Below are positions 9,501-21,065 of a DNA stretch of 64,000 nucleotides, one piece after another. Below the pieces are notes generated by a model. It did no database searches. It worked only from the letters and a program-made list of their open reading frames with translations, and had not been told where the DNA came from. Position 1 is the first letter of the stretch. Each line of letters starts with the position of its first letter. Source of the stretch: Euleptes europaea (lineage: Eukaryota; Chordata; Lepidosauria; Squamata; Sphaerodactylidae); NCBI RefSeq assembly GCF_029931775.1, contig NC_079318.1, positions 53,206,659 through 53,270,658 of the forward strand, read 5' to 3'. Both the position numbers and the translations under genes were made by a program.

Positions 9501-12500
9501 TGCTTATCACTCAGTTTACTGCTATTGTAGGAAGTAACCTCCATTTTTATTCTAGTTTGAGCCAGCTTGTGCTGTTACATCATGACACCAGGAAGTGTGC
9601 AGGCAGTTCTCTGTGGTATGGGGAGATTTTACAGTTAGGGATCTAGAGATGCTAGAATGCCATTAAATTACAAGTATTTTTTTAACTAGCAAAATGCCTG
9701 ATGGAATATGCTGGAGTGCTTGAATACTGTAGCAGCACCTATAGGGTGCAGTACAGCTTGGTGCAATCTGCCGATAGGCCTGAATACTGGCTATTCCAAA
9801 AGGGTTCTAATTATCAGGGATGCTCAAGGCTGATCCTGCATTGAGCAGGGGGTTGGACTAGATGGCCTAGATGGCCCATTCCAACTCTATGATTCTAAAT
9901 CCACCTCACAAGCCCTGCTCTGTGTGTCCCTGCCTTCATAGGCAAGGTGCACAGCAACCAGAGAGAGGGCTTTTTTAGTAGTAGCACCTTGCTTATGGGA
10001 TGCTGACTGTTCCCCTTGAGGCTTGCCTGGTGCCTACGTGGCTCTCTTTTAGGCACAGCATCTATACCCAAGGCATTTAATTAAGGGGTTGGTTTTTTAA
10101 AAACACTATTTTAGTCTAGAAACTATTATTTAAAGCTGATGGGTGTCTGTACGGCCTATGTTTTTATTCTGGGCTGGGTTTTTAATGCTGGATTTTAATG
10201 TCTTTAATGTTTTGTTTATTATTATCTGCATAAATAAAATCTTCTCTGAAAGCCTGGTATACCCAATAGTAGAAAGCTGAGCCTGCTTCTTTGTGCATAG
10301 CGCCATGCTCACTAGAATAATGGGAATTTGGAAAGCAGTTTATTGAGTTCTGTGGAATCGGCTTTGGCTTAAAGCCCTGAAAATAACCTACCCCATTCTC
10401 TTTTCCAAGACATTATTTAGATGAAAACTTTGTTCTTCGAGTTCTCACGCAGTTGGCCCTAGCCTTGAAGGAGTGTCACAGGCGGAGTAATGGTGGTCGT
10501 ACTGTTCTACATCGGGACCTAAAGCCAGCTAATATCTTTCTTGATCACAAGAAAAACGTGAAACTTGGAGACTTTGGATTAGCCAGAATACTGAACCATG
10601 ACACCAGTTTTGCAAAAACATTTGTTGGTACGCCCTACTACATGTCTCCAGTAAGTATCTGTCTCACTTGCATTTTATTCCATCCTTCTTCCAAATTAGT
10701 AGGGGTGGCATACATGGTGGTTTCTACGTTATCCTTTCAATAATCCTGTGAGTTAGTTTAGGCGGAGACTTGTCCAAGGTCACTCGATGAGCTTCATGGC
10801 TGAAGGGGATTTCTGCCTGGTTCTGCCTAGTTCTAGTCTCTAATGACTATACCACACTGGCTCTCATTGCTGGGTTTTTTAAGCTATTGGGCGTGGTTTT
10901 AAGCATCTGCTGGGTTTCTTAAATCTGACCAATATTCATCTTATTCTCTTTCCCCTTCTCAAGGAAGCAAATCTTAACCTATTCTGGTGTCTGACAAAGG
11001 AAGCTTTGACTCTTGAAAGCTCATACCCTGAAAAATTGTGTTTAAGGTGCTACTCAACTCTAGCAAATCTTAACTTACGTCTTGCAAAAACTACTGAGTG
11101 GCTGCTATACTTACAGCTACGATCATAGATTTCGTCTCTAGTACTACTGATGGCCAAACATGGACTCATGAAGCAGCAATGCTTCTGTAATATGCCGAGA
11201 GGCAAGCAGTTACCAAGAAATCTAACTGCACTGAGAAATATATGGGTTTAAAATGTTTGAACTTACAAGCTTAGATATAAAACAGTGGTCCTGATTTCAT
11301 ACTACTAATTACTGTGGTGGGTGTTTTTGTCTAACTTGTATGTTACCATGCATTTATTAAGATTCTAAATTGAATGTGTGTGTTTTTATTTTCAGGAACA
11401 AATAAATCGCATGTCCTACAATGAGAAATCTGACATCTGGTCTCTAGGATGTTTGCTATATGAGTTGTGTGCACTGTCGTAAGTACAATTCTGTAGGCAG
11501 GTACTTGAAGATAACCATATGCTGCTTCTCAGTACAGCCAGGCTCTTGAAATCAAGGTTGGGTGCCATAATGGTTCCAGAACTGAGCAGTCTCTCTTTCA
11601 AGTGGTTCTTTGATGTGACATTGAAGAGTACTTTCACTTTTTTCTAGGCCTCCATTTACAGCCTTCAACCAAAAAGAGTTGGCAGAAAAAATAAGGGAAG
11701 GAAAGTTCCGACGAATTCCATACCGTTATTCAGATCGTCTGAATGATCTCCTCACAAAGATGCTGAACTTAAAGGTAAGGGTGGCTTCTCAGAAGTATGA
11801 AGGGTAGGTTTAAGAAGAGGCACATGGGATATCTATTCACATATAGGACTCCCAAGCACCCCTCTTCACTTTCAGTTGGTATGCATTTTTTTTTGTACTT
11901 GTAGGTCCCCCTATAACCCCTTGTGCATTACTTGAGATAGTTTGAGGGCCTTCCAGAGCAATGTTTCATGCCACACAAGTGACTGCAGTTGGAACAGAAA
12001 ATCCAGGTAGTTCTAGTGCATACTAGAGGATATATGTATGTGTTTGGGAGATTTCTTGGATCCCAGAATTTGCATCCTCAAACAGAACAATTCTGCTCTT
12101 TAAATGTAAACTTGAGCGTTGCCTATCACTAGTATTTCCTGTTCCAAAGGATTATTGTCGGCCGTCGATTGAAGAAATTCTGCAGAACCCAGTGATAGCA
12201 GACTTGGTGTCAGAGGAGCAAGGGAAAAACTTGGAGAGACGAGGGCCAAGATCAGGAGAGCAAGAAAAGGGAGAAAGGCTGCATCATTCAGGAACTCCAC
12301 CAAGTGAGCTGAAACTGAAGGAGCAACAGCTGCAAGAGAAGGAGAGAGCGATAAAAGAGAGAGAACACAGACTGGAACGTAAGGGAACTAACCTTGCAAC
12401 AGGATGCAGGGGAGGATTCTGGGTCCAGCGACGGGATGTCCCTTGTGCATCCCTTTAGTGTCATCAGCTTAAACTGTCCCAGGACAGTTCTTGGTAGCCT

Positions 12501-15500
12501 AGCTTGTGTTGTCAGATGTGAATAGGAAAACAAAGAATGAAATGCATCAATTTTACTTTGGAATTTCACATTATGAATATCTAAATATTAAGTTAAATCA
12601 CCTCCCATTTAGTCATTGTAGCCTAGCACAGATGCAACACATACATACCTGTGTGTGTCTTCTGGAAAGGACTTATTTTTACAGCCTATTGTATAACAGG
12701 GCTGGGCCAACCTCAATGAGTGAGTGCTGTTTCCTGGCAACATAGGACTTCACAAAATACATGAGAGAGATGCTGCATTTTCCATGAGAAAGGGTTGAAC
12801 TACACCCATGACATAGTAGTTGGCTATACACTCTGACCAACAGCTGTTAGTCCTTTTTGATAAAAGAAAATGCTTGCTAGATTCTAGCATCAGTCTGAAG
12901 TTTCTTGTCTCCATCTTCCAGAGAGAGAGCGGGAACTGTGTGTTCGGGAGAGACTAGCAGAAGACAAACTTTCTAGGTACATTCCTAAAAATTAAATGTC
13001 TTATTGTTATAGAAGCTTTGCTGTCACTAATCAACTCTATTCTAAACAGGGCTGAGAGCTTGATGAAGAACTACAACTTGTTGAAAGACCGTCAACTTTG
13101 GCTGCCAACAAATAGCCCAGGTAGGAGAAGAAATTGGAGGCCACTGCAGGACTACTAAATCAGAAATGCAGAATCTTCCAGCTTTCATATGAATTCTGAC
13201 CTTAGTAGTTACTACCTCTATTGTGGATATCTGTATAGCCCTCCTGAATTCATGATCTCCCCGCACCTCTGTCATTCCAGGCTAGAAGCAACCCAGCATG
13301 GAATTAATATATAGCCGTACAAAGGGGGTAGAACACCTGTTCATGTCTGGACAAGGCTAGTGGTATGTCTGGGTAATGGTCCTTCGCCTATAGTGAATGC
13401 TGGTCACTTCAGGGTGGTAAAAAACCTCCCTATCTGTGCAGCAGACTGAGAAGGCCTCTGATGTGCTGCATTCAGCGAATATAATCTTGGTGAAATTCCT
13501 CTGGCCTTGATCAGGGCTATATCTTGGTAATGCTCTGGCAGACAAAGTCCTGAATAGCCTACAGCATCAAACTTGGCTTATGTTTGCCTATATTCTTGGC
13601 TGCCGAGTCCAGTTCTAATAACATTTCTACGTAAGTTGTAGCCGGGGACCTCATGTCATACATGGACGTAGCCTGCTGATCAGCTAGCCCCTTCTAACTA
13701 GACCCGTGTATTTTACCTTTGGATTAGACTGTAATTTGACCTTTACGATGGTCCTTAATAAAATATATTTTATTTACCATTTAGTTCACAGATGGCTGCG
13801 TAAACCAGGCTGCTATGGACTAGACAAAGCCTATAATAATGGCGGACTACAGTCTTTAGAATAGCAATTCTATAATGCAGCCAAACATAGCAATGCTGGA
13901 ATATTTAATGAGAAACATATTGGCAGTAATCTACCTTGACTGGAGCTAGTCTCCTGTGGTATCACACAGCTTGCTTTAAAGCACTGCAGCTTGACCGTTT
14001 GCCTGCTTTATAAGCTGGGATCCAATAAGTGAAGTGGAATTCTGACTTGATCTGAAGGGAGATCATTGTAGCAAAGCTGTCATTTAAGGGCAGCTTGCCA
14101 TGCAACATGAGGGGGTTGGCGCTCAAGAAACAAGAGCCCAAAGCCTCCTTAGATGTGTCAAATTAGTGTATGGTTCTTGTGACCTGCCATAGTGACTTGC
14201 TGTGCCAAAGCCTTTGCCAGGTCACATCTGACTTATGGCAACCCCTTGGTGGGGTTTTCAAGGCAAGTGATGTTGGGAGGTGGTTTGCCCTTGCCTTCCT
14301 CTGCATCATGACCCTGGTGTTCCTTGGAGGTCTCCCATCCAAATACTTGCCAGGGCTCAGAGTGGGTCTGGCCCAATGTCACCCTGCAAGCTACAGTGGT
14401 GCGAGTATGGGTCTTCGTCTGACACCTTAACCACTGCACTACACTGACTCTCCTTGTCTGTTTGTACTATGCTACTATTGCAAATGGAAAGAGCTTGCTA
14501 AAAGGATTCTGCTGACTAATGTAGCTCTCTGGCATTTGAGCGCTATAGGTCATAATTACATGGAGCGGGCATTCTCTTCACTGAGGGGAAGGAGCATGGT
14601 GCTCTACCTTCTACTAATCAATGTGTGTAAAATAAGTTCTTATAGCGACAGTGCATGAAATTAGCCTGACCACTGAATCCCAGTGTTGTGACACCCCTGC
14701 TGTTTTCATCAGGTAAATCCACATCAGTAGTGATGGTAATAGGAGCCAGAGTGGTGTAGTGGTTAAGAGCAGCAGACTCTAATCTGGAGAATTGGGTTCA
14801 ATTCCTCACTACTCCACAGGAAGCTTGCTGGGTGACCTTCGGCTAGTCACAGTTCTCTCAGAACTCTCTCAACCCGCGCAGAGGCAGGCAATGGCAAGCC
14901 ACCTCTGAATGTCTCTTGCCTTGAAAACCCAATGGGCTCGCCATAAGTCAGCTGTGACATGATGGTACACACACACTGATGGTAATACATTAAGCAGCTG
15001 TATTAACTCTTCTATTTTTAAAGAATCCTGCATTGCTTGTTGTAGAAAAACTCTCATTTCTGTACCATTATTATGTAGGTCTTTATACCCTGCTTTACCC
15101 CCTATGGGGACCCCAAGCAGCTTACAAGGACATTTTTCTCCCTTCAGTTCTGTCCTCACAACAGCCCTGAAGGGTAAGTTAGAGAGTATGACTGCCCCAA
15201 AATCAGAGTAGGGATTTGAACCTGGGTCTCCCAGATCCTAGTCTAACATTCTAACCACTGAACCACAATAGCTTTTTCTTGCAAAAGCACCCTATTGTCA
15301 GGATGGGACACTGTGGAACACTGTACTTGTAGGCTTCCTAACTGCTTAATTGCACAGGACCTGTAGTGAGACATTCCTGTGGGACAGTTGTATTAGTCAG
15401 CTCGGCCCCAAAAGTCTTGTGGTACCCAATAACAGCTGATTGTGTTATAGTTCAGAAGCATTTATGCTGCAATAAACCTATAATGCGAACCCAGGTATTG

Positions 15501-17853
15501 GAAAATGCAGTCACATTTCCTGACTGACACTTCCAACGTAGAATCAAACTAGAAGCTAAAGTCTCCCTCAGATTCTTTTGTTGGAGAATGATTTTTAGGT
15601 TGGCAATACTGTGTGCTAGGAAAGAGACTTATTCTCCCACTGGCTTCTGAATATTTACCACATTTGCAAGACTGGAACCCTTTATTCTTTTGTATAGTTT
15701 GACCTACATACAGAGCAGAAGGGAGTTTTTCACAGATGCTAAATAAAACCAAAGTTCAGTGGCACCTTAAAGGCTAATGCCATTTATTAAAAAATGAGCT
15801 TTTGACCAGCTAACTTCAGAGAGGTGGCTATTGCTACCTATTGCCTTGGAGGATGAGATTGCAAATGAGCGTCTGAGTGTGTTAATGGTAGGTCATAACA
15901 TGAGCATCTCTGCCTCTAGCATCTGAAATGGGCTGTAGTCAATAAAAGCTTGTACTAGAATTAACACTCTGTTGGTTTTTAGGCTACAGTGCTCCTGCTA
16001 CTTGTAGGCTAGTACAGTTCTATAAAAACTGCATTATAGAATGATCTGCTCTAATTAATTGAAGCAGAATCTCCACACTTCTTTGTATGACTGCAACAAC
16101 CTGGAGTTTCTTGACTATGGATTGGGGTGTGAGATGCTGCCGAAGATCACCAGAACACTCATGTATCAGTCTCTCATCCTAGCTAGCTCTATTGCTTAAG
16201 CATCTTGTGTGTGTGTAAAGTGCCGTCAAGTCGCAGCCGACTTCTGGCGACCCCTTTTGGGGTTTTCATGGCGAGAGACGAACAGAGGTGGTTTGCCAGT
16301 GCCTTCCTCTGCACAGCAACGCTGGTCTTCCTTGGTGGTCTCCCATCCAAATACTAACCAGGGCTGACCCTGCTTAGCTTCTGAGATCTGACGAGATCAG
16401 GCTAGCCTGGGCCATCCAGGTCAGGGCTTAAGCATCTTAATATGATCAAAATAAATAAAAGAATGAAGTGATGTGGCTGCAGCCACAGCTAAAGGTAGTC
16501 CCCTGTGCAAGCACCGTGGGGTGATGTCACATCACAACATTTACTCGGCAGACTTTGTTTACTGGGTGGTTTGCCATTGTCTTTCTCAGTCATCCACACT
16601 TCACCCTCAGCAAGCTGGGTGCTCATTTTACTGACCTCGGAAGGATGGAAGGCTGAGTCAACCTTGAGCTGGCTACCTGAAACCAACTTCTGTCGAGATC
16701 GAACTCAGGTCATGAGCAGAGCTTTGATTGCAGTACTGCAGTTTTACCACTCTGTGCCACGGGGCAGCTATAGGCCAAGTGAAGTCTTAGACTCACTGCT
16801 AAAAGCATAAATAATTCCTTGTGTTTTAGTTCTTCGGGAAACAAGCTCTGCAACCACCACCTCTGATGAGGTCTACTAGCAGTGATCTCTAGGAGAACCT
16901 GTGTCCAAGATCTAGATACAACCCCATTACTATAAACTGCTGAGGGTTTACATATTGTGGAGAAAAGGCACCACAACACTTGCATGTGTACACACACAGA
17001 CATCCTAGGATACTGGTGGAGTGTGACAGCATTTGGTGGCAGAACCTTGATTTCCAAGTTGCAAAATGCCATGGTTAACCGCTGACTTCACAATTGCCAC
17101 TTATTAAAATATCTCTGATGTCTTTCTTCACTGTAGCATGCAGTAAGAGCAGCAGCACATTGTTGTCACAGACAATAACACACACAAATTTAACTTTACA
17201 CACTAAAAGAGCATTAACTGGCGTTCTCTCAGATCAGTTAAAGCTATAAAATGGTCATGTAGGTTCCTTTTTAATGAGACTTTTTCTGAGACTTATGAGA
17301 CAACATATTTAATGCTAGAAATAAGGCACAACCTCTTCGACAAACCTCTACAGCAATATCTGCTTGCCTTTGACTCAGGTGAATGCAGCCTGATGCATAG
17401 GCCATATGAAAGAAGGAAATAATGGGGGAGGGGTTTGGTCTGGACATAGGATCTTGCAAATTGCCTGATGTAGCTGTGGGAATGTCCGGTCACCAGCAGC
17501 AAGACCATTCCCCTGTAGTTAACAATGGAAGCTTTCCACTTCAAGGGGGACAGAGTAAACCAGAGGTTAGAAAATTAGTTTTCCGGTAATGATAAGTGTT
17601 TTTCCTCTGTGTCTTTTAAGATGATTATGAAGCGTTGCCAGACTTCCATACAAGAAAAAAGAAGGTTCAGTTTGGTGAGGAAAGTAAAGAAAACGCTCAG
17701 TTGGGCGACAGCCTGGAGTACTTCCGTTCCTCGCAAGACAAGTTCCCTAATCTTAAGAAGCGTCTCTATGCTGCCAACCTGCGGGCCCAAGCGCTGGGTG
17801 AACTGGAGAAACATTATCAGCTGAAAAGCCGGCAGCTCCTTGGGATGCGTTGA
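6588..17853 (+). CDS. NEK2: NEK2, mitotic serine/threonine kinase (nine coding exons)
   Basis: Coding exons are 6588-6683, 8648-8865, 10410-10650, 11396-11478, 11648-11774, 12150-12378, 12922-12976, 13050-13120 and 17621-17853. They join in frame to 450 residues, against 445 in human. NEK2 acts at centrosomes, where it phosphorylates linker proteins such as rootletin and C-NAP1 so that centrosomes part at mitotic entry. The kinase domain shows the glycine loop GAGSYG (15-20), the VWK lysine (37), HRDLKPAN (139-146) and DFGLAR. A leucine-zipper coiled coil follows (exons 6-8, from [16 protein letters not shown]). The C-terminus keeps a PP1-docking motif KVQF (388-391), a KEN box (396-398) and the terminal Met-Arg tail that binds APC/C, so this is the NEK2A-type end. 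The start follows human (MPSR.EDYEVL) exactly. Every intron is GT-AG except intron 2, which must use a GC donor at 8,866. Exon 2 has a stray copy at 2,863. Confidence 0.97.
6921..7216 (+). mobile_element. tRNA-derived SINE, head A with long TATA-like tail
   Basis: The head carries an A box ('gtggtgtagtggttaagagc') and a B box ('gggtttgattcccc'). The body has 'gggtgaccctgggcgag', and the tail ends 'ggcgtataaaaaccaactc'. This tail differs from the BovB-like tail joined to the same head at 14,741. The B-box region is locally duplicated here. It lies in NEK2 intron 1. Confidence 0.85.
7226..7305. repeat. short interspersed repeat ('gcaccttaaaggc' family)
   Basis: It contains 'ccactggcaccttaaaggc' and 'aagctttcatgagtcaaagctca'. 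Related pieces lie at 10,988, 15,746, 27,142, 47,686 and 61,352. The superfamily is unclear to me. Confidence 0.5.
7370..7437 (+). mobile_element. BovB LINE extreme 3' end
   Basis: The sequence 'ggtctccatgagtcggaag' followed by 'cgacttgacggcactt' and a short CA run is the terminal BovB signature. Only the last tens of bases are present. Confidence 0.65.
8030..8155 (+). repeat. intron 1 local direct repeat, copy 1
   Basis: The stretch from 'gcatgaaacccagattaat' to 'gcttgcatatgagtgtc' is repeated about 385 bases downstream. It does not match the repeat families seen elsewhere in the window. Confidence 0.75.
8412..8550 (+). repeat. intron 1 local direct repeat, copy 2
   Basis: This is the second copy of the unit at 8,030-8,155. 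It shares 'gaaattgtcttgttt' and 'gagatgacttctgg' and the end 'gcatatgagt'. It carries about 40 extra bases ('aggggttctgtagctacaca' region). The copies lie just upstream of exon 2, consistent with a small tandem duplication in intron 1. Confidence 0.75.
8866..8867 (+). other. GC splice donor of NEK2 intron 2
   Basis: Exon 2 must end at 8,865 (…gaaag) for the reading frame to continue into exon 3 at 10,410, giving KER-H-YLDE as in other NEK2 proteins. The intron then starts with gcatgt. The nearby GT at 8,870 would put a stop codon early in exon 3. GC-AG introns make up about one percent of vertebrate introns. Confidence 0.75.
8965..9200. repeat. LINE 3'-tail-like repeat
   Basis: It begins 'ttattttctttattttgtc' and continues with 'acaatgcagtaaaactgga' type repeats. 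It resembles 4,600-4,837. It lies in NEK2 intron 2. Confidence 0.45.
9832..10250 (+). mobile_element. CR1/L2-type LINE 3' region
   Basis: The phrases 'ggggttggactagatggcc' and 'ccaactctatgattcta' are the typical 3' phrase of reptile CR1 elements. The following 'agagagagggcttttt' and AT-rich tail to about 10,250 look like another LINE 3' UTR. Two fragments may be joined here. It lies in NEK2 intron 2. Confidence 0.55.
10735..10865 (-). mobile_element. tRNA-derived SINE, head A relative
   Basis: On the minus strand it runs 'gagagccagtgtggtatagt', a worn B box, then 'agtgaccttggacaag' and 'ctcacaggatt'. It is a decayed relative of the head A SINEs, in NEK2 intron 3. Confidence 0.65.
10988..11060. 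repeat. short interspersed repeat ('gcaccttaaaggc' family)
   Basis: The phrases 'tgacaaaggaagctttgac', 'gaaagctcataccctg' and 'taaggtgctactcaactct' are shared with 27,142 and 47,686. Confidence 0.55.
12379..12921 (+). other. NEK2 intron 6, unique sequence
   Basis: No repeat family or regulatory element was recognised. Introns 4, 5 and 7 are also short and look repeat-free, so the repeat load of the gene falls on introns 1-3 and 8. Confidence 0.5.
13121..14171 (+). other. first part of NEK2 intron 8, nothing recognised
   Basis: About 1 kb without a clear repeat or gene. Intron 8 is the longest of the gene (4.5 kb) because of the repeat cluster that follows. Confidence 0.4.
14172..14450 (-). 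mobile_element. chimeric SINE: tRNA head with 5S-like middle and BovB-like tail
   Basis: On the minus strand the element starts with a tRNA-type head ('agtgtagtgcagtggttaag'), passes 'tgacattgggccagacc', then has the 5S-like phrase 'aagtatttggatgggagacc'. It ends in the tail 'aaaccacctcccaac' and 'ttgccataagtcagatgtg'. The 5S-like part is otherwise found only in the 5S SINEs of the window. It therefore joins modules of two families. Confidence 0.6.
14741..14976 (+). mobile_element. tRNA-derived SINE, head A with BovB-like tail
   Basis: The head is 'gtggtgtagtggttaagagc' with B box 'gggttcaattcct'. The tail is 'aatggcaagccacctctgaa' and 'cgccataagtcagctgtg', ending in a CA run. The element is flanked by the perfect duplication tgatggtaat (14,731-14,740 and 14,977-14,986). 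Its tail matches that of the 5S SINEs. It lies in NEK2 intron 8. Confidence 0.9.
15073..15275 (-). mobile_element. tRNA-derived SINE, head A relative
   Basis: On the minus strand it begins with a head containing 'ggttcagtggttagaatgtt', then 'aggttcaaatccctac', and ends in a tail matching 'ggggtaaagcagggtataaa'. It is a worn copy in NEK2 intron 8. Confidence 0.65.
15746..15830. repeat. short interspersed repeat ('gcaccttaaaggc' family)
   Basis: It contains 'ttcagtggcaccttaaaggc' and 'aatgagcttttgacc'. It lies in NEK2 intron 8. Confidence 0.5.
16206..16432 (-). mobile_element. 5S-rRNA-derived SINE
   Basis: A short TG run is followed by the reversed BovB-like tail ('aaagtgccgtcaagtcgc'), 'gaggtggtttgccagtgcc', then the 5S part in reverse ('tggtctcccatccaaatact', 'ctgcttagcttctgagatc', 'ggccatccaggtcaggg'). 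The 5S part corresponds to the second half of vertebrate 5S rRNA, including the internal promoter region. It lies in NEK2 intron 8. Confidence 0.85.
16487..16768 (-). mobile_element. Sauria-type tRNA SINE
   Basis: On the minus strand it begins 'gtggcacagagtggtaaaac', passes 'gaccatgagttcgat'-like B-box sequence and 'ggttgactcagccttccatc', and ends 'gcttgcacaggggacta'. It matches the copies at 4,107 and 47,477. Confidence 0.8.
16769..17620 (+). other. last part of NEK2 intron 8, nothing recognised
   Basis: The stretch leads to the exon 9 acceptor (cttttaag at 17,613-17,620). Apart from an A/T-rich background I see no repeat family or gene. Confidence 0.4.
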
Positions 17854-19281
17854 AACCGTGCCTTGCTGCGTTGTACAAAATTGTGATGTTTTAAATGGCA
17901 TTTTAAGCTTGTCTCTGTGGAAAACCTGTGTGAATTGGTTTTAGAAAAGTTTGTTAGAAAGAATGTTTTAACTGTAGAAGAAAATCAGTAGAGTACTGGT
18001 CTGTCTTGTTTACTTGTCAGTTTGCTGTCTCTTGTCCCCCTGCTTACTGGTATTTCAATTAAGAGAGCTGTTCAGTCCCCACATCAAATATGCACAGAGG
18101 AGTTGAGAGCAGACTAAATGTTGTGATTGGGTTGTGATTTTAGCAATGAGCATGGAACAAGAAAAGGGATTCTGTTCAGTTGGAATGAAGCACAGCATGC
18201 CAAACATTTGCTCTTCACTTCTGTCAAAAAAATGAGTTTAAACAAGCAGAACACACATTGGGTATCTTCCCTAAGTGCTTTATCAGCATAATGCTGCAGC
18301 CAGCACAATGTCTGCTTCTTCCCTGTTGCAAAGTTCTGGATTACTGCCATGATAGAGTTCTCTGAACTGGCAACACGTTGCATAATGGAAAAACCCTCTG
18401 CAGTTGCCTGTTCAGAAAGCCTGCTTTTCGTGTATCTAATTGTTGCTGTATTAAGTACTGTTCTTCTCCCGCCCTGCTGTTTGACGATAAGGTGGGACTG
18501 AATGGAAGTCAAAATTGGATAGCATTAGACATTCAGTCAACAATTTACCAGCCATTTGTTGTTAAAGGACAGCTGATTCGGAAGTCTGTCTGCATAAATT
18601 AAATAGCTTTAGAAGCAAAATAGGGAAAGAATGGTTTGTTGAACATGCCCACCTATTTTGAAAATCTCCCCTATGAAAAGCTGTGCAGATTTCAGAGACT
18701 GCGAGACAAGTTCTCTGGGGATGGTAACAAGGCACAGAAAGCAGAAATGTGAGTGTGCTTGTATGGCTCTGTGTGTGTGGGGGGGGGGTTGGGTGCTGTA
18801 CAATATATGTTTTATTCTTTAGTAAATCTAGAGCTGTTGAAACATCTTTGGTTTGTAAGGCTGCTGTTTCTTAATGGCCTGCAGGTGGTGCACCTGTGCT
18901 GTCAACTGGCAGTAGGCACAAGACACACCTGCGTACAAACTGACTTGTTTCTCAATCCCCAATAGTGCTGATCCTTCACCTGTCCTCCTCACCCGGTTTC
19001 CTGAAGAAACACCGTCAAAACTTGCCTTGCCCTTTGTCCTTGCCAGCGTGACCTGAAGTGAACCCAGGCGGCTGTTATGTTTCTTGCTGCCTGGCCCTGT
19101 GTGTGTGGGACGCTTCACAGTAGGATCCAAGCCTTGGTCTGAGGACCTCCTTAGGCTCACACCAGGGGTTTGTGCTGTCTGATTGACAGCTTAATCCCAC
19201 GCTGCATCACACATTGTTTGTGAACTCAAAGGGTCAGGCAGGGCCTGCAGTTTGGGAAAGTCAAGTTTAAGCGTTAATAAA
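17854..19281 (+). other. NEK2 3' UTR and downstream flank (end uncertain)
   Basis: The stop codon is at 17,851-17,853. The first clear polyadenylation signals downstream are aataaa at 19,276-19,281 and 19,924-19,929. The human 3' UTR is shorter than this, so a non-canonical earlier site is possible. No coding or RNA gene is visible. Confidence 0.35.
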
Positions 19282-21065
19282 AAGAGGAGACCCTGGCCCA
19301 AAAGAGGCTTATGGCACAGTGGTAAACAAAAGCTGCAATCTTAAACACTCCCCTTGACTGTTAGTTCCACAGCAGGCAATGACTGTAATCCAGAGAAATA
19401 TCTCCTCCCTGCCCCCACCAGCCACTGGCCTGTTTGAAAGGCCTTTTCTGCTGATTAAAAATCCCATATGTTTTATTTTTATGCTAGCAACATGTGATAT
19501 TCTTTGAATTTGAAGAATAGCTGCTTTATGTAAAAAAAAGCAGCATTGGGGCACTGTTCTGGATCTGGCTTTCTGGTACCATGTAAAAAAATTTTTAAAG
19601 GGCTTGCACAGGTTTTCCAGCACTTGAAGGTTTCAGAAGGAGGGGCTCAGCCTTTACAGTGAGACGGTAGTTTACAGTGATTCGGAGGCACCATTTGGGA
19701 TGAATTGTTTTATTTGCATCCAGTTTAGAAATCTTCACTGATCTGTTCTTGGAGAGTTAAAGCTTCATTAAGCTGAATACAGCACTGTGGACACCAATTA
19801 GATCCGCTAAGACAAACTGTAAGAGAGACTTATCTCTTGCAGCACAGTGAAATGTTATCAGTCAGATGTCAGATCTTTTGCCAGCAGAACACAAAACTTC
19901 TTTAAGTTAATGATTTTATTTAAAATAAAGCATACCTCTTTTATTAGGTAAGAGCTGAACTGAAACCGGTGCAAATTAACCCTATGAATCAAGAAAAAAA
20001 ATACATGTGATTAAAAATCAGATCTATCATTTCTGAAATACATAATGATTATACTTTTCTAAGCTATGTAAAATAGGAAACCCAGCACATAAGATAAGCT
20101 CACCAATATAAGGTCTCTTTTAACTGGAATCGACTAAAAGAAAGAAAGCGTGACCTGACCCCTACATGGCACTCTTTACAGAGGTGGCAGGAGCAAGAAC
20201 TAAATCTCTAACAGGTGACTGTCCTCTAAATAAATCAATTACAATCTATATGAATTATTGAAATGAAAAGTATCAAGTAAACTAGGATATATTGATAACC
20301 TGCATTAAAACTCCAAGTTTATAAGGCTAATAATAGAAATGTTCATAATTAAAGAATAATAAATGTGCTATTTTGTAAGCTACACTGTCTTGTTAAGGGT
20401 TAGTCCTGAACTGTTAGTGCTATGCTTGACCAGCTGTTGAATTTTGCATAGGTTATGAAACTACATGAGGACATCTAGATTAACATGCATACAAACGATT
20501 AAAATTATGAGTATGTGACACATCCAAAAAGCCCGTCACGCTAGCAGACGTCCCACGTAATCTCCAGCATTCAACAAGGGATACTCATATTCTCACACCA
20601 AGGATTGCTCTGAAGTATCACTATTCCATGATACCCGTAAATTGTTTTGTATCAGTCAATGTATTCACTTACCCTGCAAGCTTCAGTCTGGCACTGGCTT
20701 CTGCAGATAGCCCTGGAAGTAAACTGACCACAGCGGCTTTTGTTAAATGCATGAGTTAATGGGATTAGTCAAATTTAACTTGTTACAGAAATGTTGCAAC
20801 TCCCAATAAACTCACCAATATCTACTGGCTGGACAGATGCTAATTTGTGTGTGGAAAGAAACAGAGCAGGACTGAATCTTGCAGGGTAAATCAGCAGACG
20901 GAGGTGTCATAGGATAGTTATAAGCAAGCACTACACTGGTTTGTTGCCTCTGGATGCATGTATGTGCCCTACATAAGATGCATCTGCTACCTGGAGATTT
21001 GGGCTGCAAGCCTAACTACATTTACTATGCAATAAGTCCTATTAAAATCTGAGACACATCTGAGT
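19282..21065. other. intergenic, AT-rich, nothing recognised
   Basis: Mostly low-GC unique-looking DNA from 19,900 to 20,800. No gene or named repeat family was found. Conserved noncoding sequence cannot be judged from one genome. Confidence 0.35.
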
